This document shows positions 27,963-36,213 of a stretch of DNA of 64,000 bases, one piece after another (position 1 is the stretch's first letter; the number at the start of each line of letters is the position of its first letter). The stretch lies in assembly GCA_902801365.1 (NCBI GenBank), contig CADCHY010000006.1, positions 244,801 through 308,800 on the forward strand, given 5' to 3'. The notes under the pieces were generated by a model. The model was given only the letters and a program-made list of their open reading frames with translations. It had not been told where the DNA came from and ran no database searches. A program made the position numbers and the translations under genes. This DNA comes from an uncultured Succiniclasticum sp. Lineage in GTDB: Bacteria > Bacillota > Negativicutes > Acidaminococcales > Acidaminococcaceae.

Positions 27963-28796
27963 TCAGAACGCAGGAACGACCGCGCCTTTGTATTTGTCTT
28001 CAATGAATTTCTTCACTTCGGGGGTCTTCAGGGCCTTGGCCAGCTTCACAAGTTCCGGGCGTTTCTCGTCGCCGGTGCGTACAGCGATTACGTTGGCATA
28101 CGGGGAATCCTTTTCAATGAACAGGGAATCTTTCACCGGGTTCAGCTTTGCTTCCATGGCGAAGTTGGAATTGATAACTGCCAGGTCGGTGTCGTCCAGG
28201 GCACGGGGCAGCGTAGCGCTTTCCACTTCAATGATCTTCAGGTTCTTGGGATTTGCCGCCAGATCGTTAGGCGTTGCGGTGATGCCCTTGCCATCTTTCA
28301 GTTTCAGCAGGCCCGCTGCTTCCAGAAGCATCAGGCTGCGGCCGCCGTTGGTAGGATCGTTGGGGATCGCCACTTTTGCGCCGTTGGGCAGGGATTTGAT
28401 GTCTTTGTACTTCTTGGAATAGCAACCCATGGGTTCGATATGGACCTTATCCAGCACCGTCAGTTTCAGGTTGCGTTCCTGGCAGGTCTTCTCCAGGAAA
28501 GGAACATGCTGGAAGAAGTTGGCGTCCAGTTCCTTATCCGAAAGGGACAGGTTTGGTTTTACATAATCCGTGAACTCGATGACCTGCAGGTCTACGCCTT
28601 CTTTAGCCAGCTGCGGTTTTACAAAATTCAGCAGTTCCGCATGAGGCACCGGGGTCGCCCCCACTTTTACAACGATTTTTTTGCCGCCGTCTTTTGGTGC
28701 GTCCGTCGCAGCCTTTTTACCGCCGTCGCCGCCGCAGCCCAGCATCAGCAGGGATGCCATCGCTACAGACAGAATGCCGTAAACAAATTTTTTCAT
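27963..28796 (-). CDS. metQ: MetQ/NlpA family substrate-binding lipoprotein (copy 1)
   Basis: 277 residues. Lipoprotein signal with the lipobox LMLGC (Cys21). NlpA-family core: VGATPVPHAELLNFVKPQLAKEGVDLQVIEFTDYVKPN, FFQHVPFLE, IPNDPTNGGRSLMLLEAAGL and NSNFAMEAKLNPVKDSLFIE. Binds D/L-methionine or a similar amino acid for an ABC importer, but no MetN or MetI gene lies nearby, so it is an orphan. ATG at 28796 chosen on GGAG 8 nt upstream. Own promoter and terminator make it monocistronic. Confidence 0.88.
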   Translation of the reverse strand: MKKFVYGILSVAMASLLMLGCGGDGGKKAATDAPKDGGKKIVVKVGATPVPHAELLNFVKPQLAKEGVDLQVIEFTDYVKPNLSLSDKELDANFFQHVPFLEKTCQERNLKLTVLDKVHIEPMGCYSKKYKDIKSLPNGAKVAIPNDPTNGGRSLMLLEAAGLLKLKDGKGITATPNDLAANPKNLKIIEVESATLPRALDDTDLAVINSNFAMEAKLNPVKDSLFIEKDSPYANVIAVRTGDEKRPELVKLAKALKTPEVKKFIEDKYKGAVVPAF

Positions 28797-28913
28797 GTTT
28801 CCCACTCCTTCATATTATAAATCTGTCGTATGTGATTCAGGGAAGCACTGGTTCATACGTCTCCGGGACGGTTCGTTCCATACTTCCATAAATTATACCC
28901 ATCCGATAGGAAT

Positions 28914-28942
28914 ATATTAAAATCCTTTTCATTTTTTGTCAA
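28914..28942 (-). promoter_or_regulatory. Strong promoter of metQ copy 1
   Basis: Minus-strand TTGACA (28937-28942), exact 17-nt spacer, TAATAT (28914-28919). The roughly 110-nt leader holds a short CGTATG...CATACG hairpin. I found no S-box (SAM riboswitch) core. Confidence 0.75.
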
Positions 28943-29004
28943 GCCAGAGAGATGACGACGCGAAAGTTTGCCGTACAGGGACCGTTCAGAACGGATACAG
29001 CCCG

Positions 29005-30321
29005 TCATTCCCAGCCCAGAACCGTGCGGACCTTCTCCAGCAGAAACCGGGCCATTTTTTCATGCCCGCTGGCCAGCGGATGCACCCCGTCCAGGAAGTC
29101 AGAGTCGTCCAGGAGCTGTCCCTGTTCATTTAAATCAATAAAATAGACTTTTGTGTCGCCTTCAGCCCGCAGTTCATCCACTGCGCCGCTCATCCCCGGA
29201 ACCGCCTGCCGGCTGGTAACAATGTTGGCGGGCGTCACACAGAAGATGATGGAATCGGGCCTGAACTCCCGCAGTTTCAAAATCAGGCTTTTGTACTGTC
29301 TTTTGAAATAGATATCCGTGGGACGGTGCTCGGCATCGTTGAAGTCGTTCTCACCATAGGCCAGGATCACCAGGTCCGGATTATCCATGCCGCTGCTCCA
29401 GCGGGGTTCGATCTGTGTGTAAAAGGCCCGTTCAATCTGGTCTTCCGCGTGTTTTGCGTTATAAGGCGCTTTTTCTTCGTTATTGCGCACAGCGCCTTCT
29501 CCGGAAGAAGCCACGCAGCTCCAGTCTGCGTTCAGCATCCGCGCCAGGCGGGGACCGAAGGCCAGATACCCGCTTTCCCTCTGGAAGTAGTCTCCGTCCG
29601 GATAAATGAACGCTCCGGCCGCTACGGAATCCCCGATGATTTCAATATATTTTCGGTGGGGAACCTGCGGGGCCGGGGGATCTTCCGGCTCATCTTTCAC
29701 TGTTTTGCTGACGATTGCATTCTTTTTTTCTGCCTTATGTTTTTTTCTGTTTTTCTTTTCTGCTTCGCTTATTCCGGTACTGCCCTTTTCGGCTTTTCTC
29801 TTTTCCCCGTTGCTTATTCCCGCACTGCCCTTTTCGCCCTTATTCTTTTCGGTATCGGCGGCCGTTACGGCAGCAGAAGCTCCGGCAGCCGGATCTGCGG
29901 TTTCTTTTTCACCGGTAATGTAAAAACCGCTCAGTATGGTGACACCGCGCATGCCTTCCGTCTCCCGGATGATGGTCAGCGTATGTTTCCCGTAAGGCAG
30001 GTCCGCATACAGGTCGTTGATGCCCATCTGGGATTTAAAACGTAGCAACGGCCCGTCGTCCAGTTTTTTCAGCCACCACACGTCGCCCAGGGAATCGCTG
30101 AACATCTGTACCTGAACGCCGGTCCCTTCAAATTCCACTGAAGCAATGACCGCGCCCCGTCCGGCATACAGACTGCCGTTTTCGTCAGGAATCCAGCGGC
30201 CCATGGTCTTAACCCTGGAGCTGGCAGCCGGAACAAGGTTCGCCGCAGCGGCAGAACCACAAAAAACCAGCCCTGCGGCAAGCAGGGCCAGTAATAAATA
30301 CATTGCAATTTTGTTCTTCAT
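29005..30321 (-). CDS. Secreted SGNH-hydrolase, CE2-esterase-like, with repeat linker
   Basis: About 438 residues from the ATG at 30321, which opens a clear signal peptide (MKNKIAMYLLLALLAAGLVFCGSAAAA). A beta-sandwich N-domain follows, then a charged linker with two 15-residue repeats containing EKGSxGIS. The C-terminal SGNH domain has IEIIGDSVAAGAF (block I), AYGENDF (block III) and DGVHPLASGHEKM (Asp-His, block V). The two-domain order matches CE2 acetylxylan esterases, so a carbohydrate deacetylase is likely. A TTG 11 codons upstream is possible but would spoil the signal peptide. Confidence 0.75.
   Translation of the reverse strand: MKNKIAMYLLLALLAAGLVFCGSAAAANLVPAASSRVKTMGRWIPDENGSLYAGRGAVIASVEFEGTGVQVQMFSDSLGDVWWLKKLDDGPLLRFKSQMGINDLYADLPYGKHTLTIIRETEGMRGVTILSGFYITGEKETADPAAGASAAVTAADTEKNKGEKGSAGISNGEKRKAEKGSTGISEAEKKNRKKHKAEKKNAIVSKTVKDEPEDPPAPQVPHRKYIEIIGDSVAAGAFIYPDGDYFQRESGYLAFGPRLARMLNADWSCVASSGEGAVRNNEEKAPYNAKHAEDQIERAFYTQIEPRWSSGMDNPDLVILAYGENDFNDAEHRPTDIYFKRQYKSLILKLREFRPDSIIFCVTPANIVTSRQAVPGMSGAVDELRAEGDTKVYFIDLNEQGQLLDDSDFLDGVHPLASGHEKMARFLLEKVRTVLGWE
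29767..29836. repeat. Two 25-bp repeats with a 45-bp period inside the SGNH gene
   Basis: 29767-29791 and 29812-29836 differ at only two bases and encode the EKGSxGIS linker repeat in frame, a sign of recent duplication. Confidence 0.7.
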
Positions 30322-30397
30322 ACCATTAAAACTATGTGTTCCAAACGCGTACAACCGATAGTCGTTTCCGTATAAAAAACTGTTTACGCAGACAGCC

Positions 30398-30832
30398 TCA
30401 GTCCAACTGGCTGGTGCAGTGCGGGCAGCGGGTTGCGTCGTCTGCGATCTCGCTCTTGCAGTACGGGCAGGTACGGGCCGGAGCCGGTTCTTCCGCCGGT
30501 TTGCGCATCCGGTTGATCTGTTTGATCACGATGAAAACTGCCAGCGCAACCAGCAGGAAATCGATGACCGTGTTGATGAAGGAACCGTAGGCGATAACTG
30601 CTGCGCCCGCCTTTTTGGCTTCTGCCAGGTTCGCGAACTGCTTATCGGTCAGGTTGATGTACAGATTGGAGAAATCCACGTCGCCGACCAGTTTGCCTAA
30701 CGGGGGCATTACGATGTCGTTCACAAAAGAAGTAACGATTTTGCCGAAAGCGCCGCCGATAACAACGCCAACTGCCATATCTACTACATTACCGCGTACC
30801 GCAAATTCCTTAAATTCACTGCAAAAGCCCAT
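30398..30832 (-). CDS. mscL: Large-conductance mechanosensitive channel with C-terminal zinc ribbon
   Basis: 144 residues. Opens under membrane tension to release solutes on osmotic down-shock. Typical Msc[40 protein letters not shown] (TM1), then [30 protein letters not shown] (TM2). The usual C-terminal helical bundle is replaced or followed by a short zinc ribbon, [21 protein letters not shown] at 30832 set by AAGGAGG; an upstream in-frame extension is rejected. Confidence 0.95.
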   Translation of the reverse strand: MGFCSEFKEFAVRGNVVDMAVGVVIGGAFGKIVTSFVNDIVMPPLGKLVGDVDFSNLYINLTDKQFANLAEAKKAGAAVIAYGSFINTVIDFLLVALAVFIVIKQINRMRKPAEEPAPARTCPYCKSEIADDATRCPHCTSQLD

Positions 30833-30964
30833 TTTAATTCCTCCTTGAATTACAAATAACCAGTTTAAAATACTGTTTATTTCTTCTGCCGTCCTCATGT
30901 ATGCACGGACTCATCATAAATGCATGCAAATTATCATGAAAAGGCAGAAATTCACCTATAGATT

Positions 30965-30993
30965 ATTAAACCACAACAATGTGCATTAGTCAA
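30965..30993 (-). promoter_or_regulatory. Promoter of mscL
   Basis: Minus-strand TTGACT (30988-30993), 17-nt spacer, TTTAAT (30965-30970), with a leader of about 125 nt. It lies in the 390-bp divergent gap 30833-31222. Confidence 0.55.
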
Positions 30994-31017
30994 TAAATAC
31001 CTTGTGTTGCAGGGGCT

Positions 31018-31045
31018 GTTTCCGGTTTACGGATCATCCGGAAAC
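31018..31045. other. Short palindrome in the mscL / NSS transporter gap
   Basis: GTTTCCGG and CCGGAAAC form an 8-bp stem with a 12-nt loop, between two divergent promoters. Possible operator or RNA hairpin; no T-run. A further CTTTCCGG half-copy lies about 30 bp on. Apart from the promoters I see nothing else in this gap. Confidence 0.4.
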
Positions 31046-31121
31046 CGGCTCGTCGGGAACAACGCTTCCGCTTTCCGGAATACTGCTTGGCAGTATCGTT
31101 TATACTAATTCAAAGATAGTA

Positions 31122-31151
31122 TTTACTTTTTTCGCTGCAACTTGCTATAAT
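31122..31151 (+). promoter_or_regulatory. Promoter of the NSS transporter
   Basis: TATAAT at 31146-31151 preceded by TGC (extended -10), with a TTTACT/TTACTT -35-like element 17-18 nt upstream. About 65 nt later comes the AGGAGG SD. Confidence 0.65.
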
Positions 31152-31222
31152 GAGGAATAATAGCTTAATAGTGAATTACACAGTAACAGAGTGACAGTAA
31201 CAGAATCTCAGGAGGTATTATT

Positions 31223-32593
31223 ATGGAACGCGGATCCTTTTCTACCCGTCTTGGTTTTATATTGGTATCGGCCGGCTGCGCCATCGGCCTGGGCAACGTC
31301 TGGCGGTTTCCTTTTATCACCGGCAAATACGGAGGCGCATCCTTCGTACTGATATACTTATTCTTCCTGGCGATTCTTGGCCTGCCCATCATGGTGGCCG
31401 AGTTCGCCGTGGGCCGGGCCAGCAAGCGCAGCGCTGCCAAGTCCTTTGACTTGCTGGAACCCAAGGGCACGAAATGGCATCTGTACAAGTACGGCTGCAT
31501 CCTGGGCAACGCCATGCTGATGATGTTCTACACCACCATCACCGGCTGGATGTTCTATTATCTGTATAAAATGGCCACCGGCGGCTTCACAGGCCTGTCC
31601 GCCAAAGATATCGGCGGTGTGTTGGGCGGCCTGGTAACAGATCCCGTTACCATGATCGGTTACATGGTGCTGACAGTTGTCCTGGGTTTCGGCGTCTGCT
31701 ATCTGGGCGTGGAAGCCGGCGTGGAACGGATCACCAAATTCATGATGACCTGCCTGCTGTTCTTAATGATAGCCCTGGCAGTCCATTCAGTGACCCTGCC
31801 CGGCGGGGAAAACGGTCTTGCCTATTTCCTGAAGCCTGACTTCAGCCGCCTCACCAAATACTCAGCCAACGAAGTCATCTTCGCCGCCATGGGACAGGCT
31901 TTCTTCACCCTGAGCCTGGGCATCGGCGCCCTGGCGATCTTCGGCAGCTACATCGGCAAGGAAAAACGCCTTACCGGTGAAGCGATCTACGTCATCCTGC
32001 TGGATACTTTCGTGGCCATCATGAGCGGCCTGATCATCTTCCCGGCCTGCTCCGCCTTTAACGTGGACCCGGGCGCAGGCCCCAACCTGCTGTTCATCAC
32101 CCTGCCCAACGTATTCAACCACATGGCCGGCGGCCAGTTCTGGGGCACCCTGTTCTTCCTTTTCATGACCTTTGCCGCCATGTCCACGGTTATCGCGGTA
32201 TTTGAAAACCTGGTAGCCTGCATCTGCGATCTGACCGGCTGGGAACGGAAGAGCGTGATTAAAATGGGCACGGTTGCCATCATCGTGTTATCCCTGCCCT
32301 GCATTTTCGGTTTCAACATCTGGAGCAGCTTCCAGCCTCTGGGCAAAGGCACCGGCGTGCTGGATCTGGAAGACTTCATCGTCAGCAACAACCTGCTGCC
32401 CCTGGGCAGCCTGATCTACCTGGCCTTCTGCACCAGCCGCTACGGCTGGGGCTGGGATAACTTCATCAAAGAAGCGGATACCGGCAAAGGCGTGGCTTTC
32501 CCCAAATGGCTGCGGTTCTACCTTACGTACCTTCTGCCTCTGATCGTATTGTACATTTTCGTACAGGGCTATATCGCGATTTTCGGACATTGA
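31223..32593 (+). CDS. Sodium-dependent amino acid/neurotransmitter symporter (NSS family)
   Basis: 456-residue inner-membrane protein with about 11 transmembrane helices. The NSS signature TM1 (STRLGFILVSAGCAIGLGNVWRFPFITGKYGGASFVLIYL) contains the Na+ and substrate unwound site. Further family blocks are AEFAVGRASKRSA and the TM6 region GQAFFTLSLGIGALAIFGSYI. Bacterial relatives carry amino acids such as tryptophan, tyrosine, alanine or leucine; the substrate cannot be told here. SD AGGAGG. One of the few plus-strand genes; its transcript ends in the hairpin element at 32613. Confidence 0.92.
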   Translation: MERGSFSTRLGFILVSAGCAIGLGNVWRFPFITGKYGGASFVLIYLFFLAILGLPIMVAEFAVGRASKRSAAKSFDLLEPKGTKWHLYKYGCILGNAMLMMFYTTITGWMFYYLYKMATGGFTGLSAKDIGGVLGGLVTDPVTMIGYMVLTVVLGFGVCYLGVEAGVERITKFMMTCLLFLMIALAVHSVTLPGGENGLAYFLKPDFSRLTKYSANEVIFAAMGQAFFTLSLGIGALAIFGSYIGKEKRLTGEAIYVILLDTFVAIMSGLIIFPACSAFNVDPGAGPNLLFITLPNVFNHMAGGQFWGTLFFLFMTFAAMSTVIAVFENLVACICDLTGWERKSVIKMGTVAIIVLSLPCIFGFNIWSSFQPLGKGTGVLDLEDFIVSNNLLPLGSLIYLAFCTSRYGWGWDNFIKEADTGKGVAFPKWLRFYLTYLLPLIVLYIFVQGYIAIFGH

Positions 32594-32612
32594 TTTATAA
32601 CTGAATAATAAT

Positions 32613-32795
32613 AAAAAAGGGAAGAAACAGACACCGCAAAACCGTACACGATTGCTATTTTACGGACTTATTTGCCTGTGGCTTCGAAACTCGGAGCTTC
32701 GCTCCTCGGACAGTCTCGCCACGACGGCAAATTTCGTCTCATAAAATTTCGCAATCGTTTCCGACGTTTTGCTTGTGTCTGTTTCTTCCCTTTTT
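32613..32795. repeat. Structured hairpin element A (3' of hydE and of the NSS transporter)
   Basis: A 183-nt imperfect palindrome. The outer arms AAAAAGGGAAGAAACAGACA and the complement at the right end pair almost perfectly, then GCAAAAC and GCAATC stems. The core is GCCGTCGTGGCGAGACTGTC with an apical GGAGCGAAGCTCC stem (read on the minus strand). A-run and T-run at the two ends let it act as a bidirectional terminator between two converging genes. The core recurs inverted at 33928-34112. Confidence 0.85.
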
Positions 32796-32799
32796 GCTT

Positions 32800-33897
32800 C
32801 TATTTTAAGTTATTGAAAAAGTGCGGTGAATCACCCCACTGTCCCCAGCCTACCGTGTCGCCTACCGAAGCGACCCGCGCACTGAGACAGTTGCGGCACT
32901 GCTCCTGCCCGTCTTCCAGGCAGGGTTTGTTGTCGTACAGCTGGTACTGGCTGCGGAATTGCGGGAGTGTTACCAAAGGCATCAGGATATTGGCCCCGGC
33001 CTTCAGCGCCATTTCTCTTCCCTGTGGATGCAGTGTCTGCATGGCTGTTGTAGCTGCTATGTTTACATCCTTTAAGAACAGGCGCGTTACCGCTACCATG
33101 TTAATACTCAGCCGTAAACGGCGCTCCTTTTCTACCTGCGAGTCCAGTCCTGCTTCGCATACCTTTTTCCCCAGCGGCGTGTTGTGATGTACCACGTAAG
33201 GCCCCATGCCGATCATGGCAATATTCTGGTTTTTATAGAACAGAATGTCATCCGCCAGATCTTCCAGCGTCTGCCCGGGAAGTCCGATCATGACGCCGGT
33301 ACCCACCTGGTAGCCGATTTCCGCCAGCGCTTCCAGACAGGCTTTCCTTACTTTCCACTTGTGACGGCCGTCCTGCGGATGCAGCGTTCTGTAAAGCTTC
33401 GGGTTGCTGCTTTCGATCCGTAGCAGATAGCGGTGCGCTCCTGCGTTGTACCAGCGCTGATAGGTTTCCTTTGTCTGTTCGCCCACACAAAGGGTGATGC
33501 CCAGCGCTCCGTTCCCGATGGATTTTATATCCCGCAGCAGTTCCTCCACGTAATCAATGAAGGCCTCGTCCTGCCGCTCCCCGGATTGCAGCGTGATGGA
33601 CCCATACTGCTGTTCATAACACCAGCGGGCCATGGCCAGGATATCTTCCTTCGGCGTGTCGAACCGTTCCACCTGCCGGTTGCCTCTGCGGATACCGCAA
33701 TAGCAGCAGTTCTTGATACAGCGGTTGGAAAACTCCAGCAGGCCCCGGTAGTAATCCACATTGCCGACCCATTCCTTTTTCACTTCATAGGCCGCATGGT
33801 ACAATTGTTCCAGTTCATCCTGCTCAGTGCGTCCAAGCAAGAACACAAGGTCATCCCTGTTCAGCTCTTTTTTTTGTAAATAATGAGAAATGTTCAT
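32800..33897 (-). CDS. hydE: [FeFe]-hydrogenase maturation radical SAM protein HydE
   Basis: 365 residues. Radical SAM cluster motif C-x3-C-x2-C in RCIKNCCYCGIRRGN, with the GIRRGN extension typical of HydE rather than BioB. The C-terminal half has TGVMIGLPGQTLEDLADDILFYK and MGPYVVHHNTPLG. HydE helps build the diiron subcluster with HydF and HydG, neither of which is in this window. No SD is visible before the ATG at 33897, and a TATAAT ends 8 nt upstream, so the mRNA may be leaderless. The gene is bracketed by inverted hairpin elements. Confidence 0.9.
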   Translation of the reverse strand: MNISHYLQKKELNRDDLVFLLGRTEQDELEQLYHAAYEVKKEWVGNVDYYRGLLEFSNRCIKNCCYCGIRRGNRQVERFDTPKEDILAMARWCYEQQYGSITLQSGERQDEAFIDYVEELLRDIKSIGNGALGITLCVGEQTKETYQRWYNAGAHRYLLRIESSNPKLYRTLHPQDGRHKWKVRKACLEALAEIGYQVGTGVMIGLPGQTLEDLADDILFYKNQNIAMIGMGPYVVHHNTPLGKKVCEAGLDSQVEKERRLRLSINMVAVTRLFLKDVNIAATTAMQTLHPQGREMALKAGANILMPLVTLPQFRSQYQLYDNKPCLEDGQEQCRNCLSARVASVGDTVGWGQWGDSPHFFNNLK

Positions 33898-33927
33898 TTT
33901 AATTCATTATAAAAATACTATATCGGA

Positions 33928-34112
33928 AAAGTGCAGGCGTACAAGGATTGAACAAAACATCGGACGCGTTTGTGCCATTCCATGAGATGAAATGCGCCGT
34001 CGTGGTGAGACTGTCTGAGGGGCGCAGCCCCGAGTTTCGAAGCCACAGGCGCATGAGTCCATGGAATAGCAAACACGTACGGTTTTGCGAAACCTTGTAC
34101 GCCTGCATCTTT
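33928..34112. repeat. Structured hairpin element B (5' of hydE)
   Basis: 185 nt. The core GCCGTCGTGGTGAGACTGTC, apical GGGGCGCAGCCCC stem and GAGTTTCGAAGCCACAGGC match element A, but on the opposite strand. The outer arms (TGCAGGCGTACAAGG with its exact complement) are unlike those of element A yet still pair, so base-pairing is kept while sequence changes. Several spurious short reading frames cross it. Confidence 0.85.
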
Positions 34113-34125
34113 TACCAAATAAATT

Positions 34126-34923
34126 TTATTTTCCGGTAAACTTCGCTTTGCGTTTCTCCAGGAATGCGGTAATGCCTTCACGGAAATCAGCGCTGTTGGC
34201 GCATTCGTTCTGCAGGGCTACTTCCGCTTTGATAAACTCTTCAAAGCCCTGGTACATGCTGACGAACATCATCTTCTTCATATTGGCATAGGCCAGAGTG
34301 GGACCTGCTGCCAGTTTTTTAGCGAATGCCATGGCTTTCGGCATCAGTTCTTCCGCCGTGGTTACTTCTTTTACCAGACCCAGTTCAAAGCATTCCTGCG
34401 CGGAAACCGGACGGCCCGTTACGAACATATCCATGGCGCGATGGGTCCCGATTGCTCTCGGCAGCATATAGCCGCCGCTTGTATCCGGGATCAGGGCTAT
34501 GCCCACAAATGCCTGCAGGAACTTGGCATTGTCCGCCGCGTACACAAAATCGCAGCCCAGGGCCAGATTGCAGCCGCCGCCGGCAGCCGCGCCTGCTACG
34601 GCACAGATGACCAGTTTCTTCATCTTTTTGATATACAACACGATCTCCGACAGTTTGCCGGCCAGCGGTCCCATGGAAGTATCCGCAAAATCCGGTTCTT
34701 CGCAATGGGCTTTCATGAAGCGGATATCCCCGCCGCCGCAGAATGCCCGGCCTGCGCCCGTCAGTACCACAACTTTGGCAGCGTCATCTTCTTCCGCCTG
34801 TTTCAGCGCGGCTTCCAGTTCCAGCGCCAGGTTCATGTCCAGCGCGTTCAGGGTCGGCGCAAAATCCAGCGTAATGACCGCTACTGAATCTTCCACAACA
34901 AAATGCAACATTTTAAAATCCAT
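34126..34923 (-). CDS. Enoyl-CoA hydratase/isomerase family protein
   Basis: 265-residue crotonase-fold protein acting on acyl-CoA esters in the cytoplasm. Oxyanion-hole segments GRAFCGGGDIRFM (about 58-70) and VAGAAAGGGCNLALGCDF (about 107-124). The second catalytic position reads IALIPDTSGGYMLPR: Asp instead of Glu, as in PaaG-type isomerases. This makes isomerase or other crotonase chemistry more likely than plain hydration. SD AGGAGG. It stands alone, with no other fatty-acid genes nearby. Confidence 0.82.
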   Translation of the reverse strand: MDFKMLHFVVEDSVAVITLDFAPTLNALDMNLALELEAALKQAEEDDAAKVVVLTGAGRAFCGGGDIRFMKAHCEEPDFADTSMGPLAGKLSEIVLYIKKMKKLVICAVAGAAAGGGCNLALGCDFVYAADNAKFLQAFVGIALIPDTSGGYMLPRAIGTHRAMDMFVTGRPVSAQECFELGLVKEVTTAEELMPKAMAFAKKLAAGPTLAYANMKKMMFVSMYQGFEEFIKAEVALQNECANSADFREGITAFLEKRKAKFTGK

Positions 34924-35015
34924 GGCAATGCCTCCTGTATTTTTATTGTGAGAGTTATTTGTATGATATTAATTATACCATAGAATTGATTATGCGTGAA
35001 ATAATCAGTGATATC

Positions 35016-36137
35016 CTATGGTCTTTCCCTCAGTACTCTTAACACCAGCTCATGCAAAACTTTTACCGCGCCTTCGAGGGCGTAACGGTCATAGGTCATG
35101 GCAGGGTCATGCAGGCGCGGGGTTAAGCCGCAACCTACGCCCATGTCCACGGTTTTCATATGGGGGCGTTCCTGTTTGAAGAAATTGAAGTCTTCCCCCA
35201 CCGTGATGGATTTTACCGGCAGCAGGGCTTTCTGCCCCAGAACGCTGACAATGACCTCCTGTGTCAGGGGCAGCAGGGCCGCATCCGCTTCCGCAGCGGG
35301 ACAGGTTCCTACGATATGGCTGTCGGCTTCCGCGCCGTAAACCTTTGCGGTGTTAACAATGAGGTCCCTCACCTTCCGCCGCAGCTCCAGCATCTCGGCG
35401 TTGGAGGTGCTGCGCAGGTCAAAGCCCAGATTCACTTTATCACAGATTGCGTTTAACGAACCGCTGCCTCCCTGGAAGCGTGTGGTTTTTACGTTGCCTC
35501 CCAGCAGCGGATCGGAATGCAACGCGTTCACCGCGTTAACGATGGCCGCACCCACGTCAATGGCATTTACGCCCAGATGGGGCTGGGAACCGTGGGCCGC
35601 CTTGCCCCGGACTTCCGCTTCAATTAATGTACAGGCGGTCCAGCTGATCTGGGGGATGATCTCCCCGCTCCGGGCCATATCCTCCGGCATCACGTGAAGG
35701 CCGAAAAGGTAATCCACATCGTCCACGGCCCCTGCGTCTGTCATGGCCAGTGCGCCTTTGCCGATTTCTTCTGCGGGCTGGAAGATGATTTTCACCTTGC
35801 CGCAGGGAAGTTCTTCCGATGCCAGCCATTCCGCCACCGTGAGGACCGTGGTCATATGCCCGTCGTGGCCACAGGCGTGCACAGCCTTTTCCGTTCCGTC
35901 TTCCTGCTTGAAGAGCAGGCAGTCCATATCGCTGCGCACCGCCGCCACCGGTCCGGGCCTGCCGCTGTCCAATATGCCCACAACCCCGGTGGTTCCTCCC
36001 ACCTTTTCCTGCACTTCATACCCTGCTTTACGCAAAACCTCCGCAACAAAGGCGGAGGTTTTGATTTCACAGAACGCAGGTTCGGGAATTGCGTGCAGAT
36101 AAGGCCAGAACACATCAATTCGTTTCCTGATATCCAT
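35016..36137 (-). CDS. M20 family amidohydrolase (HipO/aminoacylase-like)
   Basis: 373 residues. Binuclear metal site: VRSDMDCLLF, HACGHDGHMT (Cys89, His91), PAEEIGKG (Glu123-124), LHVMPE and a C-terminal GEDFNFF. The lid/dimer domain lies in the middle (AEVRGKAAHGSQPHLGVNAID). Such enzymes hydrolyse N-acyl amino acids, peptides or indole-acetyl conjugates. It is upstream of nothing obvious and 76 bp downstream of metQ copy 2, which hints at amino acid scavenging. Confidence 0.87.
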   Translation of the reverse strand: MDIRKRIDVFWPYLHAIPEPAFCEIKTSAFVAEVLRKAGYEVQEKVGGTTGVVGILDSGRPGPVAAVRSDMDCLLFKQEDGTEKAVHACGHDGHMTTVLTVAEWLASEELPCGKVKIIFQPAEEIGKGALAMTDAGAVDDVDYLFGLHVMPEDMARSGEIIPQISWTACTLIEAEVRGKAAHGSQPHLGVNAIDVGAAIVNAVNALHSDPLLGGNVKTTRFQGGSGSLNAICDKVNLGFDLRSTSNAEMLELRRKVRDLIVNTAKVYGAEADSHIVGTCPAAEADAALLPLTQEVIVSVLGQKALLPVKSITVGEDFNFFKQERPHMKTVDMGVGCGLTPRLHDPAMTYDRYALEGAVKVLHELVLRVLRERP

Positions 36138-36213
36138 TGTATTCGTTTATCCTTTCAAGACCGGATGTCCACTGTCAACTCCGTTGCCGACGGGCAACAA
36201 TGTAAACCGCTTA

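Noticed and set aside
28797..28950. SAM (S-box) riboswitch upstream of metQ copy 1
   Set aside because: The leader has only a short hairpin; the conserved S-box core sequences are not there.
32800..33897. Biotin synthase BioB
   Set aside because: The CCYCGIRRGN pattern and the C-terminal half fit HydE; biotin operon neighbours are absent.
33918..34181. Short reading frames across hairpin element B, and a similar one across element A
   Set aside because: They run through the palindromic core in both copies, start in neighbouring genes or lack an SD, and change frame between copies; a structured repeat explains them better.
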